From contig NZ_FPAG01000003.1 in the NCBI RefSeq assembly GCF_900116365.1, positions 62,001 to 126,000 on the forward strand: a stretch of DNA of 64,000 nucleotides, written 5' to 3'. A model generated the notes under the pieces. That model was given only the letters and a program-made list of their open reading frames with translations, was not told where the DNA came from and searched no databases. The DNA is from Zhouia amylolytica (GTDB lineage Bacteria > Bacteroidota > Bacteroidia > Flavobacteriales > Flavobacteriaceae). The position numbers were made by a program, and so were the translations under genes. Positions 44,747-53,683 of the stretch are shown in pieces. Within the stretch, counting starts at the first letter, position 1; every line of letters begins with the position of its first letter.

Positions 44747-45964
44747 ATGCAGCAATTGTTTAAAAATATAAAAGGTGATAAAGCTATATGGGCAGTAGTA
44801 TGCCTATTAGCGTTATTTTCTTTCTTGCCAATTTATAGTGCAAGTACCAACCTGGTTTACGTTGTGGGTAATGGTACCACTATAGGGCATTTGATTAAGC
44901 ATGCTGCTTTGTTGTTTATCGGGTTGTTTATAATCTACGGTGTTCATAAAATTCCTTACAGGTATTTTAGGGCTTTGTCGATTATTGCTATGCCGGTAGT
45001 GATTTTGTTGTTACTGATTACCCTTGCCCAGGGAACTACTATAGGAGGGGCAAATGCCAGTAGATGGATTCGAATTCCGTTCGTAGGTATTAGTTTTCAG
45101 ACATCTACATTAGCTGCCCTTGTGTTGCTAATTCATGTGGCTCGATACCTTACCAAAATAAAAGATAAAAAAGTTGCTTTTAAGGAGACATTATTGCCTT
45201 TATGGTTGCCGGTATTTGTTGTTTTAAGCTTAATTTTGCCGGCCAATTTTTCGACCACTGCTATCATTTTCGGAATGGTGATGTTGTTGTGTTTTATAGG
45301 AGGTTATCCATTAAAGTATTTGATGAGTATTATTGGTGCAGGCATAGTGTGTCTGGCATTGTTTGTTTTAACAGCAAAGGCTTTTCCCGGATTATTTCCT
45401 AATCGTGTTGACACCTGGATTAGTCGTGTGGAGAGTTTTATGGATGATGCGGATACCGAGTCTGATTATCAAATTGAAAAAGCTAAAATAGCCATTGCTA
45501 CAGGAGGTGTTGTTGGATTAGGAGCAGGAAAAAGTGTTATGAAAAACTTTTTGCCTCAAAGTACATCCGACTTTATTTATGCCATCATTGTCGAAGAGTA
45601 TGGATTGGTCGGGGCATTGACTTTAGTGTTTTTGTATTTGCTCTTGTTGTTTAGGATTGTGGTTGTGGCCCATAAGGCTGAAGATGTTTTTGGAAAATTG
45701 TTGGTTTTAGCCGTCGGCCTGCCAATTATATTTCAGGCGTTTATTAACATGGCAGTAGCGGTTGAGTTATTTCCTGTTACCGGGCAAACGCTTCCGCTGA
45801 TCAGTAGTGGGGGTACATCAATTTGGATGACCTGTCTGGCTATAGGTGTCATTTTAAGTGTAAGTGCGAAGAGAGAAGAAGAAGTTGTTGAAGCAAGTGC
45901 GAAAGCAACTCAAAAAAATAAAGTAGAAGAAAACCCATTAGAAGTATTAAGTGAGCAATTATAA
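44747..45964 (+). CDS. ftsW: Septal peptidoglycan glycosyltransferase FtsW
   Basis: This 405-residue SEDS-family polytopic protein has about ten membrane helices, a long periplasmic loop with the [15 protein letters not shown] block and the C-terminal [10 protein letters not shown] motif. It polymerises lipid II at the septum with FtsI. Its final 14 bases overlap murG. The cytoplasmic C-terminal tail is charged. Confidence 0.95.
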   Translation: MQQLFKNIKGDKAIWAVVCLLALFSFLPIYSASTNLVYVVGNGTTIGHLIKHAALLFIGLFIIYGVHKIPYRYFRALSIIAMPVVILLLLITLAQGTTIGGANASRWIRIPFVGISFQTSTLAALVLLIHVARYLTKIKDKKVAFKETLLPLWLPVFVVLSLILPANFSTTAIIFGMVMLLCFIGGYPLKYLMSIIGAGIVCLALFVLTAKAFPGLFPNRVDTWISRVESFMDDADTESDYQIEKAKIAIATGGVVGLGAGKSVMKNFLPQSTSDFIYAIIVEEYGLVGALTLVFLYLLLLFRIVVVAHKAEDVFGKLLVLAVGLPIIFQAFINMAVAVELFPVTGQTLPLISSGGTSIWMTCLAIGVILSVSAKREEEVVEASAKATQKNKVEENPLEVLSEQL

Positions 45965-47045
45965 ATTCATATTATCCGGAGGAGGAACAGGAGGACATAT
46001 TTATCCTGCCATTGCCATTGCTAACGAACTAAAAAGTCGTTATCCCAATGCAGAATTTCTGTTTGTTGGTGCAAAAGATAAAATGGAAATGGAAAAAGTT
46101 CCTCAGGCTGGTTATAAAATTAAGGGCTTGTGGATATCAGGGCTTCAGCGAAAATTGACTTTTAAAAACCTGATGTTTCCAATCAAGTTAATCAATAGTA
46201 TGATTGAGGCCAGAAAAATAGTCAGGACTTTTAAGCCGGATATGGCTATTGGAACCGGAGGGTTTGCCAGCGGTCCTTTGCTTAAGGTGGCATCTTCAGA
46301 AGGGGTGAAATGTGTTATTCAAGAGCAGAATTCCTATCCGGGAATTACAAATAAATTGTTAGCTCCGAAAGTGGAGAAGGTGTTTGTGGCATATGATGAC
46401 CTTGATCGATTTTTTCCTAAAGATAAAATTGTAAAAACAGGAAACCCGGTAAGGCAAGACCTTTTGGGTGTTGATGATAATAAAGAAGCCGGATTAAAGT
46501 TGTTTGATCTGGATGCACATAAAAAGACCTTGTTGGTTTTAGGTGGAAGTTTAGGAGCTCGAAGAATCAATCAGTTGATAGAGCGAGAACTGGAATTCTT
46601 CAAAGCTCATGATATTCAGGTTATTTGGCAATGCGGAAGGTTTTATTATGAAGAATACAAGCATTATGAGAGTGAAAGTGTAAAGGTGTTGGCTTTTTTA
46701 AATGAAATGGATAAGGCCTATGGTGCAGCCGATGTTATCATATCGAGAGCAGGGGCAAGTTCTGTTTCTGAACTATGTATTGTAGGGAAGCCGGTCATTT
46801 TTATTCCTTCTCCCAATGTGGCTGAAGATCATCAAACAAAGAATGCAAAATCGGTAGCTGATAAAGGAGGGGCGTTACTTATCAATGAGAAGGATTTAGA
46901 TAACGAATTTCAACAGGGGTTTAAGGCACTGATTACGTCTAAGGATCGAATGGAGGAGTTAGGGGTGAATATAAAGAAATTGGCTTTGCCAGATGCTACA
47001 AAGCATATAGTAGACGAGATTGAAATTATTTTGAATAAAAATTAA
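45951..47045 (+). CDS. murG: MurG N-acetylglucosaminyltransferase (lipid II synthesis)
   Basis: This 364-residue glycosyltransferase opens with the membrane-side glycine loop [11 protein letters not shown] (residues 10-20) and has [10 protein letters not shown] and the AGASSVSEL nucleotide-sugar motif in the second domain. It transfers GlcNAc to lipid I. The start codon is GTG at 45951 inside the end of ftsW. Confidence 0.96.
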   Translation: MSNYKFILSGGGTGGHIYPAIAIANELKSRYPNAEFLFVGAKDKMEMEKVPQAGYKIKGLWISGLQRKLTFKNLMFPIKLINSMIEARKIVRTFKPDMAIGTGGFASGPLLKVASSEGVKCVIQEQNSYPGITNKLLAPKVEKVFVAYDDLDRFFPKDKIVKTGNPVRQDLLGVDDNKEAGLKLFDLDAHKKTLLVLGGSLGARRINQLIERELEFFKAHDIQVIWQCGRFYYEEYKHYESESVKVLAFLNEMDKAYGAADVIISRAGASSVSELCIVGKPVIFIPSPNVAEDHQTKNAKSVADKGGALLINEKDLDNEFQQGFKALITSKDRMEELGVNIKKLALPDATKHIVDEIEIILNKN

Positions 47046-47064
47046 TAGCTCTTTTTAGGGAGAA

Positions 47065-48411
47065 ATGAATATAAATAATATACATAACATCTATTTTCTG
47101 GGTATCGGAGGTATCGGTATGTCTGGGTTGGCTCGTTATTTCAAAGTTTTAGGGAAAAACGTGGCAGGTTACGACAAAACACCGAGTAAGATAACTGATG
47201 GTCTCAGAGAGGTTGGTATAGCTGTTTATTTTGAAGATGAACTAAGTAAAATTCCTGAGGCATTCAAAGAGGTTGAAAATACTTTGGTGGTGTATACACC
47301 CGCAGTTCCAAAGGACAATGTACAATATCAGTTTTTTGAAGCATCGGGTATAGCTATAAAAAAGAGAGCAGAAGTGTTAGGGATTATCACTAAGGATACA
47401 TTTTGTTATGCAGTGGCAGGCACGCATGGTAAGACTACGACCTCTGCAATATTGGCTCATATTTTGAAAGAATCAGGTCAGGATATAACGGCTTTTTTAG
47501 GAGGTGTCTCGGAAAATTTCAATAGTAATTTTATAATTGACGGTACAGATGTAAGCGTTGTTGAAGCTGATGAATTTGACCGATCGTTTTTGAGTCTCTC
47601 TCCCGACGTAGCCTGCATTACCTCAATCGATGCAGATCATTTGGATATATATGGCGAGGCTGCTGAATTGGAAAGGACTTTTAAGGAGTTTACAACAAAA
47701 TTAAAGCCGGGAGGTAAGCTTATTGTAAGGAATGGATTGTCATTGCAAGGACTTACCTATGGTATAGAAGACGAATCAGATTATTGTATACGAAATATAA
47801 GAATTCAAAACGCGACCTACTGTTTTGATATGGTGACTCCTAAGGGAGAATTTTTTGATGTAAAGTTTAACAAGCCAGGACAACACAACTTGTTGAACGC
47901 ATTGGCAGCTTTCGCGATGGCGGTCGAATCTGGTAACCCCACCAGCCGCCTCGTTGAAGCGCTAAGTACTTTTAAAGGTGTTGAAAGAAGGTTTTCATAT
48001 CAGATTAAGAGCGAGAACCTGGTTTATGTTGATGACTATGCGCATCATCCTACAGAAATTGAGGCTGTATTTCAGGCCGTAAAGGAAATGTATCCAAATG
48101 AAGAGACTTTGGTCATTTTTCAGCCTCATTTATTCAGTAGGACTAAAGATTTTGCAGATGATTTTGGAAGGGTGCTTTCGAAATTCAGTGAAGTCGCATT
48201 ATTGGATATTTATCCAGCCAGAGAAAAGCCAATCGATGGAGTGACATCAGACTGGTTGCTTGGGAAAATAGCTAATAAAAACAAAAAGAAAATTACAAAA
48301 GAAGAAATTATAGGTACCGTAAAAGCTTCTAAAGCAAAGGTTGTTTTAACGCTGGGAGCTGGCGATATAGGGCAAGAAGTGGCAAATTTAAAAGCTGCAT
48401 TATTAGTATGA
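47065..48411 (+). CDS. murC: UDP-MurNAc:L-alanine ligase
   Basis: This 448-residue Mur ligase begins with the nucleotide-binding FLGIGGIGMSGLA and has the ATP loop GTHGKTTT, the DADHLDIY motif and DDYAHHPTE. It adds L-alanine to UDP-MurNAc, the first peptide step. Its stop codon overlaps ftsQ as ATGA. Confidence 0.96.
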   Translation: MNINNIHNIYFLGIGGIGMSGLARYFKVLGKNVAGYDKTPSKITDGLREVGIAVYFEDELSKIPEAFKEVENTLVVYTPAVPKDNVQYQFFEASGIAIKKRAEVLGIITKDTFCYAVAGTHGKTTTSAILAHILKESGQDITAFLGGVSENFNSNFIIDGTDVSVVEADEFDRSFLSLSPDVACITSIDADHLDIYGEAAELERTFKEFTTKLKPGGKLIVRNGLSLQGLTYGIEDESDYCIRNIRIQNATYCFDMVTPKGEFFDVKFNKPGQHNLLNALAAFAMAVESGNPTSRLVEALSTFKGVERRFSYQIKSENLVYVDDYAHHPTEIEAVFQAVKEMYPNEETLVIFQPHLFSRTKDFADDFGRVLSKFSEVALLDIYPAREKPIDGVTSDWLLGKIANKNKKKITKEEIIGTVKASKAKVVLTLGAGDIGQEVANLKAALLV

Positions 48412-49124
48412 AAGTAAAGTGGATACATATCAAATTACCACTGCTGCTATTATTGGTGGTGTTTCTGTTCAGTTTTACTGCCAATCGAAATGCTGCCAGA
48501 AAAATGTCTGGAGTAGAAATAGAATTTGCCGATTCCAATCAGCTTTTCATAACCTATGAAATGGTTAATAAGTTGTTAATACAAAATCAGGCAGACACTT
48601 CGGGTGTACGAAAAGATGAACTAGATTTGAATATATTGGAGCAAGCCCTAATCTCCAATGACATGATTCAAAACGCTCATGTATATCTTACTGTGAACGG
48701 GCAACTTGGTGCTAAAGTTAAGCAACGAAAACCAATTGCTCGCGTAAATACCACTGTGCCCTTTTATATCGATTCAGAAGGAAAACCGATGCCATTATCC
48801 GGCGTGTTTTCGGCAAGAGTTCCGATTATAACAGGCGATGTTAATAAAAATGATTTAGACGAAACCTTTGAGTTGAGCGAATATATACAGAATGATACAT
48901 TTTTAAAGAAGCATGTTGTAGGTATTCATAAAACAGGAAAGAGTTTTGAATTGGAACTGAGGGTAGATGAATTTGTGGTAAAGTTAGGAGACTTAGAGAA
49001 TTTGGATAAAAAGTTTTTCAATTTCAAGGCGTTTTATCAGAAAGCAATAAAAGACAAATCATTGTCAGAGTATGAGGCAGTGAATTTGAAGTTTAATAAT
49101 CAGGTAGTGTGCACCAAAAAGTAG
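48408..49124 (+). CDS. ftsQ: FtsQ/DivIB-type cell division protein
   Basis: This 238-residue bitopic protein has a single membrane helix at about residues 8-25 (LPLLLLLVVFLFSF) and a periplasmic POTRA-like part (IQNAHVYLTVNGQLGAKVKQRKPI) followed by a beta domain. Its place between murC and ftsA, four-base overlap with murC and topology fit FtsQ, which recruits FtsL and FtsI. Sequence divergence from proteobacterial FtsQ is large. Confidence 0.9.
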   Translation: MKVKWIHIKLPLLLLLVVFLFSFTANRNAARKMSGVEIEFADSNQLFITYEMVNKLLIQNQADTSGVRKDELDLNILEQALISNDMIQNAHVYLTVNGQLGAKVKQRKPIARVNTTVPFYIDSEGKPMPLSGVFSARVPIITGDVNKNDLDETFELSEYIQNDTFLKKHVVGIHKTGKSFELELRVDEFVVKLGDLENLDKKFFNFKAFYQKAIKDKSLSEYEAVNLKFNNQVVCTKK

Positions 49125-49127
49125 GAT

Positions 49128-50474
49128 ATGGAAGTTACTAGATACGCTGTAGGACTGGATATAGGGACCACTAAGATAGTTGCCATGGTTGGACGATTAA
49201 ACGACTATGGTAAGGTAGAGATATTGGGTATAGGAAGATCTAAAAGCTTGGGAGTACACAGAGGTGTAGTGAATAATATAACGCAGACCATTCAGTCTAT
49301 ACAACAAGCCGTACATGAGGCAGAAAGTGCCTCCGGGGTTAAGATTGGTGAAGTGGTTGTGGGTATTGCAGGGCAGCATATAAGAAGTTTACAACACAGT
49401 GATTATATCACCAGGGCTGATGCAGAAGAGGTTATCAAAGATGAGGATTTAGACAGACTGTGTAACCAGGTTTATAAGCTGGTAATGTTGCCGGGAGAAG
49501 AGATTATTCATGTGCTTCCTCAAGAATACAAGGTTGACGGACAGAGTGAGATAAAGGAGCCGATCGGAATGTATGGAGGCAGGCTGGAAGCTAATTTCCA
49601 TGTCGTTGTAGGTCAGGTATCTTCGATTCGGAATATTGGAAGATGTGTGAAGAATGCCGGTTTAGAGCTGGGAGGAATAACTCTTGAGCCAATGGCTTCG
49701 GCTGATGCTGTATTGAGTCAGGAAGAAAAAGAAGCCGGGGTAGCCTTGATCGATATTGGTGGAGGTACGACCGATTTGGCCATTTTTAAAGATGGCATTA
49801 TTCGTCATACAGCAGTAATACCTTTTGGTGGTAATGTAATCACTGAAGATATAAAGGAAGGTTGTTCGATCATAGAGAAACAGGCGGAGTTACTTAAAAT
49901 AAAGTTTGGTTCTGCATGGCCGGGAGAGAATAAGGACAATGAAATCGTTTCCATTCCTGGCTTAAGAGGCAGAGAGCCAAAAGAGATCACTCTAAAGAAC
50001 CTTTCAAAAATAATTCATGCCCGTGTAGTTGAAATCGTAGAGCAGATTTATGCTGAGATAAAGAGCTATGGTCATGAAGAACAGAAGAAGAAATTAATAG
50101 CCGGTATAGTTTTAACCGGAGGAGGAAGCCAATTAAAGCATTTGAAGCAATTGGTGGAATATATAACAGGAATGGATACCCGAATCGGATATCCAAACGA
50201 ACACTTAGCTGGTGATTCAGATGCCGAAGTCGCAAGTCCGGTATATGCAACTGCTGTTGGTTTAGTTATGAATGCATTAAAACAACAGCAAAGAAGAATT
50301 ATACCTGAGGCAGCTCCGGAAGTTAAGGAAGTACTATCTGAAACGCCAGAAGAAGAAAACAACAAACAAACCGAACCAAGCGAACCGCAAGTTTCGACCC
50401 CTTCGAGTCCTAAGAAGTCATTTTTAGAGAAGTGGTCAGAAAAGTTAAAAGATTTTTTAGACAACGCAGAGTAA
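49128..50474 (+). CDS. ftsA: Cell division protein FtsA
   Basis: This 448-residue actin-like ATPase has the phosphate-1 motif GLDIGTTKIVAMVG at the N-terminus, DIGGGTTDLAIF as phosphate-2 and TGGGSQLK near residue 328. A Pro/Glu/Ser linker (about 395-425) leads to a C-terminal amphipathic helix (SFLEKWSEKLKDFLDNAE) that should attach FtsZ filaments to the membrane. Confidence 0.96.
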   Translation: MEVTRYAVGLDIGTTKIVAMVGRLNDYGKVEILGIGRSKSLGVHRGVVNNITQTIQSIQQAVHEAESASGVKIGEVVVGIAGQHIRSLQHSDYITRADAEEVIKDEDLDRLCNQVYKLVMLPGEEIIHVLPQEYKVDGQSEIKEPIGMYGGRLEANFHVVVGQVSSIRNIGRCVKNAGLELGGITLEPMASADAVLSQEEKEAGVALIDIGGGTTDLAIFKDGIIRHTAVIPFGGNVITEDIKEGCSIIEKQAELLKIKFGSAWPGENKDNEIVSIPGLRGREPKEITLKNLSKIIHARVVEIVEQIYAEIKSYGHEEQKKKLIAGIVLTGGGSQLKHLKQLVEYITGMDTRIGYPNEHLAGDSDAEVASPVYATAVGLVMNALKQQQRRIIPEAAPEVKEVLSETPEEENNKQTEPSEPQVSTPSSPKKSFLEKWSEKLKDFLDNAE

Positions 50475-50495
50475 ACAAACCAGTAAAAGAGTATT

Positions 50496-52445
50496 ATGAG
50501 CAACAATAAAGATTTTGGAAACATTTCATTCGATTTGCCAAAAAATCAGAGCAACGTTATAAAAGTGATCGGTGTTGGTGGTGGTGGAAGCAACGCAATT
50601 AATTACATGTTCCAGCAAGGGATTAATGGGGTTGATTTCGTGGTGTGTAATACCGATTCACAGGCCCTGGAAAACAGTTCAGTCCCTAATAGAATTCAAT
50701 TAGGAGTCTCTTTAACTGAAGGCTTGGGAGCTGGTGCGAATCCTGAAATTGGAGAACAAGCGGCTATTGAAAGCCTTGAAGATATTAAGACCATGTTGGA
50801 TAAGAATACCAAAATGGTTTTTATTACTGCCGGAATGGGTGGTGGAACGGGTACTGGAGCAGCTCCAATCATTGCTAAAATGGCAAAGGATATGGATGTG
50901 CTTACCGTAGGAATTGTGACTATTCCTTTTCAGTTTGAAGGAAAGATGCGTAATGAACAGGCTCATAGAGGTGTAGAGAATTTACGTGCGAGTGTTGATT
51001 CACTTATTGTGATCAATAATAACAAACTGAGAGAGGTATATGGAAACCTCGGTTTCAAAGCTGGTTTCTCAAAGGCAGATGAAGTCTTGGCAACTGCTGC
51101 CCGAGGTATAGCCGAGGTAATTACTCATCACTATACACAAAATATTGACTTACGTGATGCTAAAACCGTGTTGGCTAATAGTGGATCTGCGATCATGGGA
51201 TCAGCTACCGCAGTCGGAGGTAACCGTGCTCAGGATGCCATCATGAATGCGCTGGACTCTCCATTATTAAATGATAATAAGATTACAGGAGCAAAGAATG
51301 TATTGTTGCTTATTGTTTCTGGTTCTGAAGAGATTACTCTTGATGAAATAGGAGAGATCAATGATCATATTCAGGCTGAAGCTGGAAACAGTGCAAATAT
51401 TATTATGGGTGTCGGTGAAGATGATGCATTGGGTGATTCAATCTCTGTTACTGTTATTGCCACTGGTTTTAATGCAGAACAACAACATGAGATTGTAAAT
51501 GTGGAAGCCAAGAAAATTATTCACACCTTGGAAGATGAGCAAAAGGCTGAGCAAAACCTTTCTGCAAAGTCAACAATGGCATCTGTACCGAAACTTCCTT
51601 TAAACGAAGAGCCTAAGAGCGAAGTCCCAAAAGAAAAGAAGGTGGTTCGTCACACTTTAGTCGATGAGGAAGCCGAAATGGAGTTAATACCGACGTCAGA
51701 ACTCATTAAAAATATTGATGTTTCATACGAAGAGGTAAAGGCAGAAGAGGAGGACTTTGTAATTATCGATACTACAGCTAAAATAAGAGATATTGAGGTT
51801 ATAGATCCTGAAGTTTTAAAAGTTGAAGATGAAAAACAGCAAACAACGTTGTTGTTTGATATGCCGGTAGAGGAAGAAGAGGTAAGTTCAACGCAAGAGA
51901 ATGTGGTTACCTTTAATTTGGATGACGAGATTTCGGATGATGTCAGAGATTATGAGGTGAAGGATTACGTAGAGGTAGTTCCTGTAACCGAACATTCAGA
52001 AAATGGTGAAAAGCGTTATAGTCTGGATGATTACATGCAGATGGAGGACAAGTTAAACAAGGCAAAACCTCAAAATGAAAAAGCCGTAGTAAAAGAAGAA
52101 GAACTGATTATTGAGAAAAAGGTTGTTGTTAACAAGGAGGTAAAAGAGCAACCGGTGGAAGATAAACCGGCCACCAATGTCGATCCTTTTAACAGTCCGA
52201 TTGAGGAAACTTTGAAAAAACGTGTTGAGGAGCGCAAGAAGAAACTAAAAGATTTTAATTATAAGTTTCACCATAATAATTCTAAGATTGAAGAGATCGA
52301 GAAAGAACCTGCGTATAAGCGTATGGGTGTTGAGTTAGAAGATAAGCAACACGAAGATCCTTCCCGTATGTCAATCGGTGTAGATAGTAATGATGAAACT
52401 CAGTTAAGGTCTAATAATTCATTTTTACATGATAATGTAGATTAA
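50496..52445 (+). CDS. ftsZ: Cell division GTPase FtsZ with long C-terminal extension
   Basis: This 649-residue tubulin homologue has GVGGGGSNA near residue 24 and the GTP-binding GGGTGTG at 115-121, with the T7 loop and polymerisation domain ending near residue 320. It is followed by about 330 residues rich in Glu, Val, Asp and Lys, far beyond the 383 residues of E. coli FtsZ. The last conserved part (EPAYKRMGVELED) may be the binding peptide for FtsA. It forms the Z ring. It is the last gene of the dcw cluster. Confidence 0.96.
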   Translation: MSNNKDFGNISFDLPKNQSNVIKVIGVGGGGSNAINYMFQQGINGVDFVVCNTDSQALENSSVPNRIQLGVSLTEGLGAGANPEIGEQAAIESLEDIKTMLDKNTKMVFITAGMGGGTGTGAAPIIAKMAKDMDVLTVGIVTIPFQFEGKMRNEQAHRGVENLRASVDSLIVINNNKLREVYGNLGFKAGFSKADEVLATAARGIAEVITHHYTQNIDLRDAKTVLANSGSAIMGSATAVGGNRAQDAIMNALDSPLLNDNKITGAKNVLLLIVSGSEEITLDEIGEINDHIQAEAGNSANIIMGVGEDDALGDSISVTVIATGFNAEQQHEIVNVEAKKIIHTLEDEQKAEQNLSAKSTMASVPKLPLNEEPKSEVPKEKKVVRHTLVDEEAEMELIPTSELIKNIDVSYEEVKAEEEDFVIIDTTAKIRDIEVIDPEVLKVEDEKQQTTLLFDMPVEEEEVSSTQENVVTFNLDDEISDDVRDYEVKDYVEVVPVTEHSENGEKRYSLDDYMQMEDKLNKAKPQNEKAVVKEEELIIEKKVVVNKEVKEQPVEDKPATNVDPFNSPIEETLKKRVEERKKKLKDFNYKFHHNNSKIEEIEKEPAYKRMGVELEDKQHEDPSRMSIGVDSNDETQLRSNNSFLHDNVD

Positions 52446-52514
52446 AGAATAACACAACCCGTAGTCTATATTGATTAATAGCATATTCATACTTAGCCTA
52501 CGTTTTGTTAAATT

Positions 52515-52552
52515 ACCCGGAACCATAGTCAATGGTTTCGGGTTATTTTTTT
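52515..52552 (+). terminator. Terminator of the dcw cluster
   Basis: ACCCGGAACCAT (52515-52526) pairs with ATGGTTTCGGGT (52532-52543) through one G-T wobble, loop AGTCA, followed by TA and a run of seven Ts. Confidence 0.93.
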
Positions 52553-52586
52553 ATATTCGCATACCTTTTTTAAATGGGATACTGTT

Positions 52587-53036
52587 ATGAGTTTACAAAG
52601 TAACATAATGACTGAGATGAAGGCTGCCATGAAAGCGAAAGATCAGGTAGCTTTAGAAGCTTTAAGAGCTGTTAAATCTGCTTTATTATTAGCCAAGACA
52701 GAAGCAGGAGCGGGGGATGAATTATCGGAAGATGAGGAGATAAAGCTTTTACAGAAATTAGTAAAACAACGTAAGGACAGTGCTGCTATTTTTATTGAGC
52801 AGGGCAGAGAAGATCTTGCTGAACCTGAATTAGCGCAAGCCGCTGTCATAGAGAAGTTTTTACCAGAGCAATTATCAACCGACGAAATTGCTAAGATTGT
52901 TGACGATATTATTGCTAAAACCGGAGCTGAAGGCATGAAAGACATGGGGAAAGTAATGGGAATGGCGTCAAAAGAAATGGCTGGTAAAGCTGATGGAAAG
53001 GCAATTTCAACGATAGTTAAACAAAAATTAGCCTAA
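52587..53036 (+). CDS. GatB/YqeY domain protein
   Basis: This 149-residue all-helical protein matches the YqeY family (MKAKDQVALEALRAVKSALL, then the KLVKQRKDSAAIF helix and GMKDMGKVMG at the C-terminus). The domain is shared with the tail of the amidotransferase subunit GatB, where it binds tRNA. The function of free YqeY is not settled. A small stem (TCCTGT 53051-53056 with ACAGGA 53061-53066) follows, before the tRNA gene. Confidence 0.94.
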   Translation: MSLQSNIMTEMKAAMKAKDQVALEALRAVKSALLLAKTEAGAGDELSEDEEIKLLQKLVKQRKDSAAIFIEQGREDLAEPELAQAAVIEKFLPEQLSTDEIAKIVDDIIAKTGAEGMKDMGKVMGMASKEMAGKADGKAISTIVKQKLA

Positions 53037-53072
53037 TAAAAGAATTAGAATCCTGTAAACACAGGAATTCTT

Positions 53073-53146
53073 GGCCCCGTAGTTCAACTGGATAGAATAT
53101 CAGATTTCGGCTCTGAGGGTTGGGGGTTCGAATCCTCCCGGGGTCA
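53073..53146 (+). tRNA. tRNA-Arg (anticodon TCG)
   Basis: A 74-base cloverleaf: acceptor GGCCCCG pairs with CGGGGTC (one G-T), the anticodon stem TCAGA/TCTGA encloses loop TTTCGGC with anticodon TCG, and the T-arm GGGGG-TTCGAAT-CCTCC is intact. Discriminator base is A; CCA is not encoded. It reads CGN arginine codons. Confidence 0.95.
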
Positions 53147-53160
53147 CTACAAGCAACAGG

Positions 53161-53188
53161 TCCGGTAACGCAAGTTACCGGATTTTTT
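53161..53188 (+). terminator. Terminator downstream of tRNA-Arg
   Basis: TCCGGTAAC (53161-53169), loop GCAA and GTTACCGGA (53174-53182) form a perfect nine-bp stem followed by six Ts. Confidence 0.93.
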
Positions 53189-53189
53189 A

Positions 53190-53310
53190 TTTCCGGATAA
53201 ATCCAAACGAAGTTTGGAGATTTAGCAGGAAATGAAAAAGGTAAAGCGCCAGCTTTGCCGACCTGTTATTTGCAAAGGGGAGCGTTATGAGGATCACGGA
53301 GTAATCCGAA
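53190..53310. other. Structured non-coding stretch with several hairpins
   Basis: Stems seen: CCAAAC-GAA-GTTTGG (53203-53217), extended by TAAAT/ATTTA; GGTAAAGC-GCCA-GCTTTGCC (53240-53259); CTTTGC (53253-53258) with GCAAAG (53272-53277), which excludes the former; and GGAT-C-AC-GGA-GT-A-ATCC (53291-53307). It lies beyond the tRNA terminator and contains only a 30-codon ORF from ATG 53232 with no family resemblance. The gap 53147-53683 also holds the 11-bp repeat array and nothing else I recognise. Confidence 0.5.
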
Positions 53311-53407
53311 TTGATGCCGTGTGAATAATCGATATCAATTATAATTACCTTGTTTGATCAAACCTCCTGAAACAAAACGTACTAAAATATATTGATTTAG
53401 ACCTGCT

Positions 53408-53462
53408 CATACTTTATCCATACTTTAACCATGCCTCAACCATACTTAAACTATGGGCTATC
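53408..53462. repeat. Five tandem 11-bp repeats, related to the 9.5 kb array, opposite orientation
   Basis: Units are CATACTTTATC (53408-53418), CATACTTTAAC (53419-53429), CATGCCTCAAC (53430-53440), CATACTTAAAC (53441-53451) and TATGGGCTATC (53452-53462). The 16 bases ATACTTTAACCATGCC (53420-53435) are the exact reverse complement of 9568-9583. Again the array lies in a gap between converging units (tRNA-Arg forward, oxidoreductase reverse). Confidence 0.85.
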
Positions 53463-53683
53463 TGAGGGGTAAATAGGAGGTTTTTAGGTGTCGAGTCGCA
53501 ATAGAATAACTCTTTTATATCATTTTGCACCCATTTGTACGCAGCGGCAAAAAGTTGCAAAAACGGCTAGAAAGGACCTTTGTTCTCGAAGTTCTTGGGA
53601 GAAATCAGAAGTGCAATCAGAGTATTTATAACATTTAGATTTATAAGGTAAATCACTACTAATCAAGTTTAAATTTTCTAAAA

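Noticed and set aside
53232-53324. Small ORF (about 30 codons) behind tRNA-Arg starting MKKVKRQLCRPV
   Set aside because: No start signal, no family resemblance, and it overlaps the hairpins of the structured stretch. It is more likely chance reading of RNA or DNA structure.
53464-53640. Open frame of about 36 codons and a TTTTGCA promoter-like sequence before the oxidoreductase gene's 3' end
   Set aside because: The promoter spacing does not fit TAnnTTTG, there is no ATG, and the translation matches nothing.
53073-53683. Integrated element at tRNA-Arg
   Set aside because: No integrase, no repeated tRNA end (att site) and no change of gene style nearby.
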